This document shows, piece after piece, positions 27,134 to 36,306 of a DNA stretch of 52,513 bases. Each line of letters opens with the position of its first letter. Position 1 is the first letter of the stretch. The translations under genes were made by a program, and so were the position numbers. Under the pieces are notes generated by a model. It was not told the DNA's origin. It was given only the letters and a program-made list of their open reading frames with translations, and ran no database searches. Source of the stretch: JBAZOO01 sp041648735 (GTDB lineage: Bacteria > Verrucomicrobiota > Lentisphaeria > Oligosphaerales > CAITYL01); contig JBAZOO010000027.1 of assembly GCA_041648735.1 (NCBI GenBank), forward strand, positions 1-52,513. The letters run 5' to 3'.

Positions 27134-28558
27134 ATGCCCTTACGCTTCCACAATTCGCTGAGCCGCCGCCTGGAGGAGTTCACGCCGCTCGTCCCCGGCG
27201 AGGCCCGGCTCTACACCTGCGGCCCGACCGTCTACAACTACGCGCACATCGGCAACTTCCGCGCCTACATCTTCGAGGACCTGCTGCGGCGCACCCTCAA
27301 GGCCGCCGGCTTCCGGGTCACCCAGGTGATGAACCTGACCGACGTGGACGACAAGACGATCCGCGGCGCCCGCCAGGCCGGCGTCCCGCTGCGCGACTTC
27401 ACCCAGACCTTCAAGGACGCCTTCTTCGCCGACCTGCGGACGCTGCGGATCGAGCCCGCCGAGCACTATCCCGCGGCCACCGGCCACATCCCGGAAATGG
27501 TCGCCCTCATCCAGACCTTGCTGGACAAGGGGTTCGCCTATCTGGGCGAGGACCGCTCCGTCTATTTCTCCATCGCCCGCTTCCCCGCCTACGGCCAGCT
27601 TGCCCGCCTCGACCGCGACCAGATGCGCCCCGGCGTCCGCATCAAGACTGACGAGTACGCCAAGGAAGCGATGGCGGACTTCGCCCTCTGGAAGGCGTGG
27701 GACGAGGCCGACGGCGACGTGAAGTGGGACAGCCCCTGGGGCCCCGGCCGCCCCGGCTGGCACATCGAATGCTCCGCGATGAGCATGAAGTACCTGGGGC
27801 CGAGCTTCGACCTCCACACCGGCGGCATTGACAACCTCTTCCCCCACCACGAGGACGAGATCGCCCAGAGCGAAGCCGCCAACGGCGTCCAGTTCGTCCG
27901 CTACTGGCTGCATTGCGCCCACCTCATGGTCGAGGGGGAGAAGATGTCCAAGTCCCTCGGCAACTTCTACACCCTGCGCGACGTGCTCGCCAAGGGCTGG
28001 TCCGGCCGCGAGGTCCGCTGGGCCTTGCTGGGCACCCACTACCGGCAGCAGCTCAACTTCTCCTTCCAGGGCTGCGCCGACGCCCGCGCCGCCCTCCGGC
28101 GCCTCGACGAGTTCAAGCTCCGCCTCGCGGAAGCCCGGAACTTGCCCGGCCAGGATCCCGGCGCCGTCCAGGCCCGGGCCGGCCAGGCTGGCCGCGAATT
28201 CCGCGCCGGCCTCGAGGACGACCTCAACATCTCCGCCGCCCTCGCCGCCCTCTTCAATTTCATCCGCGACGCCAACCGGCTGCTCGACCAGGGCGAACTG
28301 GCCGGCCCCGCCGCCGTGGCCGCCGCCACCGGCGCCCTCCAGGCAATGGACGCCGTGCTCGGCGTCCTCGACCTGGAAAAGGCCGGCGAGGCCGTGCCGG
28401 AAGCCATCCTGGCCCTCGCCCAGGAGCGGCAGGCCGCCCGCAAGGCCAAGGACTTCGCCCGCGCCGACGCGCTCCGCAACCAGCTCGCCGCCCAAGGCTG
28501 GCTCCTGGAGGACACTCCCCAGGGGCCGCGGGTGAGGAAAGCCGACACCGCCGGCTGA
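27134..28558 (+). CDS. cysS: Cysteine--tRNA ligase
   Basis: 474 residues, cytoplasmic. It charges tRNA-Cys. The zinc-site Cys in LYTCGPTVYNYAHIGNF (which also holds the HIGH-type AHIGN), VMNLTDVDDKTI, GWHIECSAMS, HHEDEIAQSEA and the KMSKS loop EKMSKSLGN are all intact. The C-terminal part (AQERQAARKAKDFARADALR) is the usual tRNA-binding helix. It diverges from rpsD and converges on the V-ATPase operon. Confidence 0.97.
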   Translation: MPLRFHNSLSRRLEEFTPLVPGEARLYTCGPTVYNYAHIGNFRAYIFEDLLRRTLKAAGFRVTQVMNLTDVDDKTIRGARQAGVPLRDFTQTFKDAFFADLRTLRIEPAEHYPAATGHIPEMVALIQTLLDKGFAYLGEDRSVYFSIARFPAYGQLARLDRDQMRPGVRIKTDEYAKEAMADFALWKAWDEADGDVKWDSPWGPGRPGWHIECSAMSMKYLGPSFDLHTGGIDNLFPHHEDEIAQSEAANGVQFVRYWLHCAHLMVEGEKMSKSLGNFYTLRDVLAKGWSGREVRWALLGTHYRQQLNFSFQGCADARAALRRLDEFKLRLAEARNLPGQDPGAVQARAGQAGREFRAGLEDDLNISAALAALFNFIRDANRLLDQGELAGPAAVAAATGALQAMDAVLGVLDLEKAGEAVPEAILALAQERQAARKAKDFARADALRNQLAAQGWLLEDTPQGPRVRKADTAG

Positions 28559-28570
28559 TCCGTCGTGTGG

Positions 28571-28630
28571 GCAGCGTGGCACAGACATCCTTGTCTGTGG
28601 GGAGCGTGGCACAGGCATTTTTGCCGGTGC
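28571..28630. repeat. Two 30-bp hairpin repeats between cysS and atpK
   Basis: Units 28571-28600 and 28601-28630, each GNAGCGTGGCACAG followed by a hairpin: CACAGACA-TCCT-TGTCTGTG (perfect, 28580-28599) and CACAGGCA-TTTT-TGCCGGTG (7/8, 28610-28629). They lie where the two convergent transcripts meet. GCTGGGCGCCGCCCC then occurs twice just downstream. Confidence 0.75.
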
Positions 28631-28695
28631 GCATTGCTGGGCGCCGCCCCGGGGGCAGGCTGGGCGCCGCCCCCAGGGCCGCAAGGCCGCGGCGC

Positions 28696-29160
28696 TTACT
28701 TCACGCTGCCGACGAAGATCAGGCCGAAGACCATGGCGAACAGCGCCACGGTCTCGACCACGCCCAAGGCCAGCAGGTTGTTGGCAAACCCCTTGTTGGT
28801 CTCGGCGAAGGAGTCGCAGCAGCCCGCGGCGGCGCGCCCCTGCATCCAGGCCGACACGCCCATCGCCAGGCCGGCGCCCACCCCCAGCGCCAGCAACGCC
28901 GGCGCGGCCAGGGCCACCGCCTCGGCGCGGGCATTGATCTGCAACATCAGGATCAGGCCGTAGATGGTCTGGGAGAGCGGCGCGCCAATGAACGCCACCA
29001 GGAGGAACGGCGCCAGCCGGTTTTGCGCGTAGCACTTCTTCCAGGCGCCGACGCCGGAAATCGCCGCCTCCCCCGCGCCCAATGCCGAGCCGGTGGCCGC
29101 CAGCCCCAGGGCCGCCGCGCCGCCAATCTTGCCGATTGCCGTCAATGTCTGTGCATCCAT
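28696..29160 (-). CDS. atpK: V-type ATPase subunit K (membrane rotor proteolipid)
   Basis: 154 residues, four membrane helices in two hairpins (a duplicated proteolipid). Only the second hairpin has the acidic ion site, E136 in LGVVETVAL. The first hairpin has PLSQTIYG (L62, S63, Q64) and the third helix has Q107 (WMQGR). This set resembles the Na+-site residues of the Enterococcus hirae NtpK ring (Leu61, Thr64, Gln65, Gln110, Glu139), so Na+ coupling is a reasonable inference, not proven. Last gene of the V-ATPase operon, 88 bp after subunit I. Confidence 0.9.
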   Translation of the reverse strand: MDAQTLTAIGKIGGAAALGLAATGSALGAGEAAISGVGAWKKCYAQNRLAPFLLVAFIGAPLSQTIYGLILMLQINARAEAVALAAPALLALGVGAGLAMGVSAWMQGRAAAGCCDSFAETNKGFANNLLALGVVETVALFAMVFGLIFVGSVK

Positions 29161-29248
29161 CTTTTCATTCTCCTCTGCGTTGGTGGTTGTCCGAGAGTCC
29201 TTGCGGGGCTGCCCCGCCGCATCACGCCTTCCGTCACGGGTGGAACGA

Positions 29249-31021
29249 TCAGGAACCGGGCTCGAGCGGCTTCAGGGGCTTGTAGGGGACGCCGCTGAAG
29301 GTCAGCCCCAGATGCCCCGCGAACTCGAGCACGTTCAAGCGCACGCCATGCACCAGCACGCCCAAGGCGCACAGGGCCATGTTCAGGCCGTGGCCGGCAA
29401 CCAGGATCAGGGCGCCGGCAAGATGCAGCAGCCCCGGCGGCAGCGGCAGGGTATGCGCCATGTTCAAGACGCTCTGCTCGATCGCCAGCCCCGCCATGCC
29501 CACGGCGAAGAGGCGGACGTAGGAGACCACGTCCACGAAACTGTTGACGATCCCCATGAGCAGCGCCCCCAGGCCGAGCCCGACCGTCTTGAACGGGTTG
29601 CGCTGGAACTCGGAAAAGAGCACCACGCCCGCCATGCCGCCGCCGTACAGCCAGAGGAGGAACGGCGGCGCGGGCTCGTTCAGGATCATCTGGCAGGCCA
29701 GGAAATAGTTGCCCCAGAGGATGCCGGCCCAGCCAAGCTGCCCCAGCGCCTTGAGCCGCGGCTTTGCCAGCAGCGCGTTCCAGAAGTGCGCCAAGGTCAG
29801 GTGGATCGCGCCCAGAAGGAAACAGAGCTTCTGCACGTGGCGCGGCTCGGCGAGCCAGGCCACCTTCAGCGGCGGATTGGCGATGTCCATGCCCAGATAG
29901 CTGCCGCTCATCACACCCCAGGCCGTGGTGGTCACCCCCAGGATCGCCATCAGCCCGAGGTAGCGCCGGGGCAGCGCCGGGAACTTCAGCTTCACCGCCA
30001 CCAGCGCCAGCAGCAGCAGCAGGCCGTAGACCGCGTCGCCAATGAGCATGGCGAAGAAGATGGAGAAGAAGAGCAGGAACCAGGCGCTGATGTCCACCTC
30101 GCGGTAGCCGGGCATGACGCCGATGATGTCCAGGATCACGCGCACCGGCTGGGCCCAGCGGGCCAGCTTCAGCTTGGTCGGCACGTGCGGATCGTCCTCC
30201 GCCGGCGCCACGGTGCGCAGGGCCCAGCCGTGGGTGCGGGCTGCCACCAGGAGGGCGTCCGTCTCCGCCGCCGGCACATAGCCTTCGAGATGGACGAGCG
30301 CCCCGTGGTCGCCCATGCCGTCCCGCGCCTGGCAGAACTGGATTTCGCCTTCGAGCCGGTGCAGCTCCCGCTGGATCCGGGGCACGGCCGGCTTCATGGC
30401 CACCAGCTCGGCGCGCAGCCCGGCCAGCCGCGCCTGGGCCGCCGCCTCGCGCCGGGCGATCTCGGCCGCGGCCGTCAGCTCCGGCAACGGTGCCAGCGGC
30501 AAGGCGTCCAGAGCCACCCCCGGCTTGGCCAGCGCCAGGGCATAGGCCAGCCCCCCCCTGACGCCCAGGGGCTGCAGGGCCGCCCCCGCCGGCAGCGCCG
30601 GCGGCTGCGTCTCCGGATAGGCGCATAGCCGCACTTGGAGGCCGGCCTGGGCCAGCCGTTCCAGCAAAGTGGCATCGAAGTCGCCCCAAGGCGCCAGGAG
30701 CTGCCGGTTGCGCTGGAGCCGGACGATCTCGGCCTCCACCTGGGCGACCGTGTCAAGGAACGCCAGCACGGCGTCGGCCACTTCGCCCGCCGGCAGGCCG
30801 CCGGCCGCGTCCGCCTTGGCCGGATGCCCCTTGAGCGCAGTCAGCACCGCGACGATCCGGGCCAACCGCCCGTGCTCCGCCTGCAAGGCCGCCAGCTCCT
30901 CCGACTCGGGGGGGCGCACGGCGAGGACATGCATGGAGCCAAGTTCGCGCAGCCGCTCCACCGCCGCCTGCCGGTCCGCCGCCAGGCAGACCAGGGTCAC
31001 TTGTGCCATCGGTTCAATCAC
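29249..31021 (-). CDS. atpI: V-type ATPase subunit I (membrane stator)
   Basis: 590 residues from GTG 31021, which follows AGGGG; a start at ATG 31009 four codons on is possible. The GTG start gives MIEPMAQVTLVCLAADR, close to the usual subunit-I opening. The N-terminal half is soluble with coiled coils; the C-terminal half has about seven membrane helices, including SAWFLLFFSIFFAMLIGDA and the Arg-bearing helix region FVDVVSYVRLFAVGMA. It holds the ion half-channels against the K ring. Sequence after it to subunit K holds nothing else. Confidence 0.92.
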   Translation of the reverse strand: MIEPMAQVTLVCLAADRQAAVERLRELGSMHVLAVRPPESEELAALQAEHGRLARIVAVLTALKGHPAKADAAGGLPAGEVADAVLAFLDTVAQVEAEIVRLQRNRQLLAPWGDFDATLLERLAQAGLQVRLCAYPETQPPALPAGAALQPLGVRGGLAYALALAKPGVALDALPLAPLPELTAAAEIARREAAAQARLAGLRAELVAMKPAVPRIQRELHRLEGEIQFCQARDGMGDHGALVHLEGYVPAAETDALLVAARTHGWALRTVAPAEDDPHVPTKLKLARWAQPVRVILDIIGVMPGYREVDISAWFLLFFSIFFAMLIGDAVYGLLLLLALVAVKLKFPALPRRYLGLMAILGVTTTAWGVMSGSYLGMDIANPPLKVAWLAEPRHVQKLCFLLGAIHLTLAHFWNALLAKPRLKALGQLGWAGILWGNYFLACQMILNEPAPPFLLWLYGGGMAGVVLFSEFQRNPFKTVGLGLGALLMGIVNSFVDVVSYVRLFAVGMAGLAIEQSVLNMAHTLPLPPGLLHLAGALILVAGHGLNMALCALGVLVHGVRLNVLEFAGHLGLTFSGVPYKPLKPLEPGS

Positions 31022-31042
31022 GGTCGTCTGCCCCTGTTCCCA

Positions 31043-31681
31043 TCATTGCCCGACGGCCGCGGGCAACGCCAGCGCCGCCGAATCGCGGGCCTCGCATTTG
31101 CCTTTGGCGATCTTGGCGCGGCCGACCGCGCCGGTCTGCTGGTCGCCCAAATAAATCTGGATCTTGCGGATCGCCTGTGCCGCCTCGGGGATCTTCACCT
31201 TCTCGAAGAGGTTCACCCGCTGGGTGGTGACGCGCAGCTCCTGCTCCAGCAGCCGCACCTGCTCGCGCAGCACTTCGCTCCGCAGCTCGGACTCCACCAG
31301 CCGCCGCCCCGCCGCCACCGCGTCGTCCAGCCAGGGATCGGTGGCAAAAAGGTCCACCTCCGGCTCGGCAAAGGCGAGCTTCTCGAACAGCGGCACGTCA
31401 ATGCCGGCGATATTGCGGACTCCGCACTCCCACGCCGCCACCGCGAGGAATGGCGGCAGCAGCCCCTCGGCCGCCGCCGCCAGCACGGCCGACCATTGGG
31501 CGAGCTCGCCGCGGTAGGCCTGCTCCTCATGCGCCAGGGCGGCGAGCGCCTCGCGGGCCCGGCTCACTTCCAGGGTGAGCTGCTGTTTCTTGAGCTGGAG
31601 CGTCGGCAGGAAGCGCTGGAAGCGCTTCAACCCTTCGCGCCGCGCCTTCAACTCATTCTTGGTCAGCCGGACTTTCGCCAT
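31043..31681 (-). CDS. atpD: V-type ATPase subunit D (central shaft)
   Basis: 212 residues. Opens with the family start MAKVRLTKNELKARREGLKR and consists mainly of long N- and C-terminal helices (QLKKQQLTLEVSRAREAL; LREQVRLLEQELRVTTQRVN) that form the rotating coiled coil. RRLVESELRSE and the C-terminal KIQIYLGDQQ are typical. A TGCGGACTCCGCA palindrome lies in the gene (31414), read as ECGVRN on the coding strand. Stop to subunit I start 21 bp. Confidence 0.93.
   Translation of the reverse strand: MAKVRLTKNELKARREGLKRFQRFLPTLQLKKQQLTLEVSRAREALAALAHEEQAYRGELAQWSAVLAAAAEGLLPPFLAVAAWECGVRNIAGIDVPLFEKLAFAEPEVDLFATDPWLDDAVAAGRRLVESELRSEVLREQVRLLEQELRVTTQRVNLFEKVKIPEAAQAIRKIQIYLGDQQTGAVGRAKIAKGKCEARDSAALALPAAVGQ
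31414..31426. repeat. Palindrome TGCGGASTCCGCA inside atpD
   Basis: Full 13-bp copy in the coding region of the shaft subunit, in a different reading frame from the copies in lpdA and E2. Confidence 0.8.
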
Positions 31682-31724
31682 GGCGTCCTGTCATCCTTGG
31701 TGCCGCGGAAAAGGGGATGGGGCC

Positions 31725-33020
31725 TCAGCCCTTCGGCCAGAATTGCTGAAGGAGGTCGGACTTGATCCCGCTCTCGGCGGGCTCGAAACATTCGGCCAGG
31801 GTCTTCCACCCCAGGTCGAGCGCCGCCTCCAGGGGCAGGTTGACCTTCAGGTCCATCATCCGCGCCTCGAACAGCTTGCCGTACTTGAGCAGCTTCTGGT
31901 CCCAGCCGCTCATGCGGAAGCCCATGGATTGCTTCTCGAGCGCATCCTTGTACTCGGCGTAGAGGCGGATCATGCCGTCCATCACCGCCCGGTGGTCGGC
32001 GCGGGTCTTGCTGTTGACGAGCTGCTTGAGGCGGCTGAGGGAGCCGAACGGCTCGATGCGGCCGTTGACCAGGTAGAACTGCCCTTCAGTGATGTAGCCG
32101 GTGTTGTCGGGCACCGGATGGGTCACGTCGTCGCCCGGCATGGTGGTGACGGCAAGCACGGTGATGGAGCCGGCGCCGTCGAAGTCGACCGCCTTCTCGT
32201 AGCGTGCCGCGAGCTGGGAATAGAGGTCGCCGGGATAGCCGCGGTTGGAGGGGATCTGCTCCATGGTGATGGCGATCTCCTTGAGGGCGTCGCAGAAGTT
32301 GGTCATGTCGGTGAGCAGCACCAGGACGCGCTGCCCCTTGATGGCGAAGTTCTCGGCGACGGCCAGGGCCATGTCGGGCACCAGCAGGCATTCCACCACC
32401 GGATCGGAGGCGGTGTGGACGAACATGACCGCCTTGGAGAGCGCGCCGTGCTCGTCGAGCGTGTCGCGGAAGAAGAGGTAGTCGTCATACTTCAACCCCA
32501 TGCCGCCAATGACGATCACGTCCACCTCGGCCTGCATCGCGATGCGCGCCAGCAGGTCGTTGTACGGCTCGCCGGCAATCGAGAAGATCGGCAGCTTCTG
32601 GCTCTCCACCAAGCTGTTGAAGACATCGATCATGGGGATGCCGGTGCGGATCATCCGGTGCGGGATGATGCGCTGGGCCGGGTTGACCGACGGCCCGCCG
32701 ATGTCGGAGAGCTCGTCGGTCAGCCGCGGCCCGCGGTCGCGCGGCTCGCCGCTGCCGGTGAAGATGCGCCCGAGCACGGCGTCGGTGACCGGCACCTGCA
32801 TCATCCGCCCGAGGAAGCGCACCTCGCTGTCGGTGGAGATGCCGCGGCTGCCGGCGAAGACCTGGAGCGAGACGCGCGTGCCGTCCAGCCGGATGACCTG
32901 GGCCAGCGACCGGCGGTCGCCCGTCCGGACCTCGGCCAGGGAACCGTAGCCGACGTCGTCCGCCTCGACGGTGATGACGTTGCCGCTGATCTGGATGATG
33001 CGATGGTAGACTTTTCTCAT
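31725..33020 (-). CDS. atpB: V-type ATPase subunit B (non-catalytic)
   Basis: 431 residues. KVYHRIIQISGNVITVEAD at the start, GRIFTGSGEPRD, the core SGIPM-like RTGIPMIDVFNSLVESQKLP, and IPSNRGYPGDLYSQLAARYEKA are V-type B signatures. No P-loop, as expected of the regulatory subunit that pairs with A. Follows subunit A by 69 bp and precedes D by 43 bp. Confidence 0.95.
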   Translation of the reverse strand: MRKVYHRIIQISGNVITVEADDVGYGSLAEVRTGDRRSLAQVIRLDGTRVSLQVFAGSRGISTDSEVRFLGRMMQVPVTDAVLGRIFTGSGEPRDRGPRLTDELSDIGGPSVNPAQRIIPHRMIRTGIPMIDVFNSLVESQKLPIFSIAGEPYNDLLARIAMQAEVDVIVIGGMGLKYDDYLFFRDTLDEHGALSKAVMFVHTASDPVVECLLVPDMALAVAENFAIKGQRVLVLLTDMTNFCDALKEIAITMEQIPSNRGYPGDLYSQLAARYEKAVDFDGAGSITVLAVTTMPGDDVTHPVPDNTGYITEGQFYLVNGRIEPFGSLSRLKQLVNSKTRADHRAVMDGMIRLYAEYKDALEKQSMGFRMSGWDQKLLKYGKLFEARMMDLKVNLPLEAALDLGWKTLAECFEPAESGIKSDLLQQFWPKG

Positions 33021-33089
33021 GCCGGAATCCTGCGTCGAAGCCGTGAAACCCGAAAGCGGAAAGGGGAAAGGGGGGCGGCGGCGGCCTGC

Positions 33090-34817
33090 TTACGCCTTGC
33101 CCAGCAGCGTGGCGATCGCCGCTTCCGCCGTCTGGAAGGCGGCATCGCCCATGGCGATGTAGTTCCAGTCGATGAACGTCTGGCGGAGCTGGAGGAAGAA
33201 CTTGCGGGCCGCGTCCTTGTCGGCGAACTGGAACGGCCGGTCCACCACCGCCACGACCTTGGCGAAGACCCGGCGCTGGCGCTCGGCGTTGGTGGCGCCG
33301 TCGGTCTCGTCGAAGGTGTTCTGCTGGAGATAGACGGCGTCGAGGAACTCGCCCTTGAGGTAGGCGACGAAATCGTCCATCACCGTGCCTTCCTCGCCGA
33401 TGACCTTCATCATCTGGTTGACCTCGGCGCCCCGGCGGAGCATGGCGCGGGCCCGCTCCAGCGCCGCGGCGTCGCCCACCCCCTGGTATTTGCTCCAGCT
33501 CTCCAGGGGATGGATCGAGGGGAAGCGGCGGGCGTTGGCGCGCTCGCGGGAGAGGCCAAGGAAGCTGCCGACGACCTTGAGGGTCGCCTGGGTCACCGGC
33601 TCCTCGAAGTTGCCGCCGGCGGGGCTGACCGCGCCGCCGATGGTGATCGAGCTGACCGTGCCGTCGTGCAGCTTCACCAGCCCGGCGCGCTCGTAGAAGT
33701 CGGCCACGCGCGATTCGAGGTAGGCTGGGAACGCCTCCTCGCCGGGGATTTCCTCCAGCCGCCCCGACATCTCGCGCAGCGCCTGCGCCCAGCGTGAGGT
33801 GGAATCGGCCAGGAGCAGGACGTGCAGCCCCATCTGCCGGTAGTACTCGGCCAGGGTCACCGAGGTGTAGATCGAGGCCTCCCGGGCCGCCACCGGCATC
33901 GAGCTGGTGTTGCAGATGATGATCGTCCGGTCGATCAGCGCCCGGCCGGTGCGCGGATCCTGGAGGTGCGGGAACTCCCGCAGGATCTCCACCACCTCGC
34001 CGGCGCGCTCGCCACAGGCGGCGACGATCACCACGTCCACCTCGGCGTTGCGGCTGATGGTGTGCTGCAAGACGGTCTTGCCCGCGCCAAAGGGGCCCGG
34101 GGTGCAGAAGGTGCCGCCCTTGGCGACCGGAAAGAAGGTGTCAATGACGCGCACGGTAGTCACCAGCGGCTCCCGCGGGAGCACTTTCTCCTGGTAGCAG
34201 GTGATCGGGATCTTGACCGGCCAGCGCTGGACCATCGTCACCTCGCGCTCCGCCCCCTGGGCGTCACGCACCTTGGCGATGGTGTCGCGCACCCCGTAGG
34301 CACCCGCCGGGGCGATCCAGCCCAGCGTCCACTCGCCGCTCCACTGGAACGGCAGCATGACCTTGTGGGTGAAGATGCCTTCCGGCACGGTGCCGAGCGT
34401 GGCCCCGGCCCGGAGCGTGGCCCCAGCCTTGGCGACGGGCGTGAAGTCCCACTTGCGGTCCGTTTGCAGCGCCTCGAGGTAGAGGCCGCGCTTGAGGAAG
34501 AAGCCCGCCTCCTCCGCCAGCCGCGGCAGCGGGTTCTGCAAGCCGTCGAACACCTGGCCGAGCAGCCCCGGGCCGAGTTCGACGGAGAGCAGCTCGCCCG
34601 AAAACTCGACCGCGTTGCCCACCTTGATCCGGCGCGTGTCCTCGAAAACCTGCAAGTCGGCCCGGTCGCCCCGGACACGGATGACCTCGCTCTTGAGCCG
34701 CTCCTCCCCCACCAGGACGTAGGCGACCTCGTTCTGGATCACGCGGCCGCCAAAGGTCGCGGTCACCATGTTGCCGTTCACGCCGGTCACCCGGCCCTGG
34801 TCACGTTCAAGCTGCAT
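33090..34817 (-). CDS. atpA: V-type ATPase subunit A (catalytic)
   Basis: 575 residues. The P-loop is GPFGAGKTVLQ, with the V-type non-homologous insert before it (IFTHKVMLPFQWSGEWTLGW). ACGERAGEVVE, NTSSMPVAARE, ADSTSRWAQALREMSGRLEE and SIGGAVSPAGGNFEEPVTQ follow in the usual order. It hydrolyses or makes ATP in the A3B3 head. Preceded by the DUF2764 gene at 56 bp. Confidence 0.96.
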   Translation of the reverse strand: MQLERDQGRVTGVNGNMVTATFGGRVIQNEVAYVLVGEERLKSEVIRVRGDRADLQVFEDTRRIKVGNAVEFSGELLSVELGPGLLGQVFDGLQNPLPRLAEEAGFFLKRGLYLEALQTDRKWDFTPVAKAGATLRAGATLGTVPEGIFTHKVMLPFQWSGEWTLGWIAPAGAYGVRDTIAKVRDAQGAEREVTMVQRWPVKIPITCYQEKVLPREPLVTTVRVIDTFFPVAKGGTFCTPGPFGAGKTVLQHTISRNAEVDVVIVAACGERAGEVVEILREFPHLQDPRTGRALIDRTIIICNTSSMPVAAREASIYTSVTLAEYYRQMGLHVLLLADSTSRWAQALREMSGRLEEIPGEEAFPAYLESRVADFYERAGLVKLHDGTVSSITIGGAVSPAGGNFEEPVTQATLKVVGSFLGLSRERANARRFPSIHPLESWSKYQGVGDAAALERARAMLRRGAEVNQMMKVIGEEGTVMDDFVAYLKGEFLDAVYLQQNTFDETDGATNAERQRRVFAKVVAVVDRPFQFADKDAARKFFLQLRQTFIDWNYIAMGDAAFQTAEAAIATLLGKA

Positions 34818-34873
34818 AGGATTTCCGTGTCCCGTGTTCCGTCATTCCATAAATTCCCAAAACCCAGCCGCCC

Positions 34874-35446
34874 TCAGGCCGCGTCATGCCCGGCGGCCCG
34901 GACGCCGGCGGCACCCGCGCCAGCCGCCTTCACGGCCGCGGCCAGGCGCTCCGCCCCCGCCTCCGGCTGCCAGCCAGCCTCCTTCTCGACCAGCAGCAGC
35001 CGCAGCCGATAGTTGACCAGCGCGTCAAAATCCATTTCGTGCCCCGGCACCAAGTCCTCCAGCCGCTGCCAGCGCAGCCGGTCCAAGGCACGTTCCCGGG
35101 CCAGCGGCGTCGGCGCCGCCAAGGCATCATCGATCTGGCGGCGCCAGCCGGGGAACACGTCGCGTTCCGCCCGCAAGTGCGGCTGAGCCTCGACCTTGAG
35201 CGTAGCCGCCCGCTTTTCCGCGATCCGGTTGCGCAGGTAGATCTCGAACTCGTCCCAGCGCCGCTGCGTCTCGCAGCAAGGCTTGCCGGCCGGCACCAGC
35301 GCCACCGCCGCCAGCGCCGCAAACTCCGCCGGTGCCAGATGCGGCTGGCAGAGGTCGAGGAAACGGGCGGAATCCACCACCGGTTTCTCCCCCAGCCGCG
35401 GCAGGGGCATGGAACTGATCAGGAAAGAGGTGAGCGAGCCAGCCAC
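34874..35446 (-). CDS. DUF2764-like protein of the V-ATPase operon
   Basis: 190 residues from GTG 35446, which follows GAGG with 7-base spacing; no ATG gives the conserved opening. The start (VAGSLTSFLISSMPLPRLGEKP, here with GTG read as Met) then FLDLCQPHL matches the DUF2764 pattern, and the middle has DEFEIYLRNRIAEKRA and DFDALVNYRLRLLLVEKEA. Family members sit between subunits E and A in bacterial V-ATPase operons and are suspected to replace the missing C-type stator part; unproven. Family call from motif and position. Confidence 0.8.
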   Translation of the reverse strand: MAGSLTSFLISSMPLPRLGEKPVVDSARFLDLCQPHLAPAEFAALAAVALVPAGKPCCETQRRWDEFEIYLRNRIAEKRAATLKVEAQPHLRAERDVFPGWRRQIDDALAAPTPLARERALDRLRWQRLEDLVPGHEMDFDALVNYRLRLLLVEKEAGWQPEAGAERLAAAVKAAGAGAAGVRAAGHDAA

Positions 35447-35516
35447 GGCAATGCCTCGGTGACGCGTCGTCGGTTGCACGGACGCCGCCGGGCGGACCGC
35501 CGCCCGGCAGCCAGGG

Positions 35517-36128
35517 TCAGCCAGCCGTTTCCTGCTTGAGCAGGTCGGCCAGCTTCGGATTGAGGAACTGGCTGAGCGCCTCCGCCAGCGCCGCATCGGT
35601 GAAGTCGTACACCACGTCGGTGCCATGCACCGCCAGCTTGAAGCCGCCAGCCACGCCCGGCACTGGCTTCAGCTCCACCGTTTTCTTCAAGTCGGCGCCC
35701 AGCGCCCCGAAAAAGCCGGCCGCCAGCTCCTGGCCCACCGCGGGGGAAACCTGCAGCTCGACGGCACCCCCGGCCTGGGCCAGATACCCCTTGACCACCT
35801 CGGCAAGGATGCCGGCCAGCCGTTCCGGCGCCAGCGCCTGGCCGGTCGCCGCCTTCACCACCTGCTTGAGCCGGTCCTGAAGCTGGCCGCGGAACGTCAG
35901 CAGGGTGTCGCGCGCCGCCTGGCGCAACGCCTCGCGTCCCTTGCCCACCAGCATCTCCGCCTCCTGCTTCGCCTTCGCCACCATCGCCGCCGCGGCGGCC
36001 TCGGCCTCCTTGTGGATGCGCGCCGCCTCCGCCTGGGCCTGCGCCAGCAACGCCTCCCGCTCAGCCTGCGCCTTCGCGACGCCCTCGGAGTGGATCCGTT
36101 CCAGCAAGCCCTGCAAATCGTCAGCCAT
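35517..36128 (-). CDS. atpE: V-type ATPase subunit E (peripheral stalk)
   Basis: 203 residues. The first 110 form one long Ala/Glu/Arg-rich helix (LERIHSEGVAKAQAERE, then AARIHKEAEAAAAAMVAKA) typical of the stalk, and the C-terminal globular part carries VELQVSPAVGQEL and GFKLAVHGTDVVYDFTD. It holds the A3B3 head to the membrane part. First gene of the operon; the start codon lies about 70 bases after a weak promoter-like pair (36195-36224). Confidence 0.9.
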   Translation of the reverse strand: MADDLQGLLERIHSEGVAKAQAEREALLAQAQAEAARIHKEAEAAAAAMVAKAKQEAEMLVGKGREALRQAARDTLLTFRGQLQDRLKQVVKAATGQALAPERLAGILAEVVKGYLAQAGGAVELQVSPAVGQELAAGFFGALGADLKKTVELKPVPGVAGGFKLAVHGTDVVYDFTDAALAEALSQFLNPKLADLLKQETAG

Positions 36129-36194
36129 GATGCGCCATCCTCACAAACGCCAGCATCCGGGAATCCGGCGGCCACCGGAGACTGATAGACAATG

Positions 36195-36224
36195 ATTAAG
36201 GAAGGGGACGGGAAAAATAGGCAA
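36195..36224 (-). promoter_or_regulatory. Possible promoter of the V-ATPase operon
   Basis: On the minus strand TTGCCT (36219-36224), 18-base spacer, CTTAAT (36195-36200), in the only AT-rich part of the gap upstream of atpE. Confidence 0.35.
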
Positions 36225-36291
36225 CTACCATAAGCCCGTTTTCCTGGATTTCCACATCCGCGGCAGCCGCGCGGCCGCTGGCCGGAGCGGC

Positions 36292-36297
36292 TATAGT
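36292..36297 (+). promoter_or_regulatory. TATAGT -10 just before the MBL gene
   Basis: TATAGT within GGCTATAGTTCC ends ten bases before ATG 36307, so a transcript from it would have almost no leader. The same GCTATAGT core precedes the regulator gene at 37187 and rpsD. Confidence 0.4.
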
Positions 36298-36306
36298 TCC
36301 CGGATC

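Noticed and set aside
28637..28680. GCTGGGCGCCGCCCC pair as a terminator of cysS or atpK
   Set aside because: Direct repeats without a T-tract on either strand; left as part of the repeat zone.
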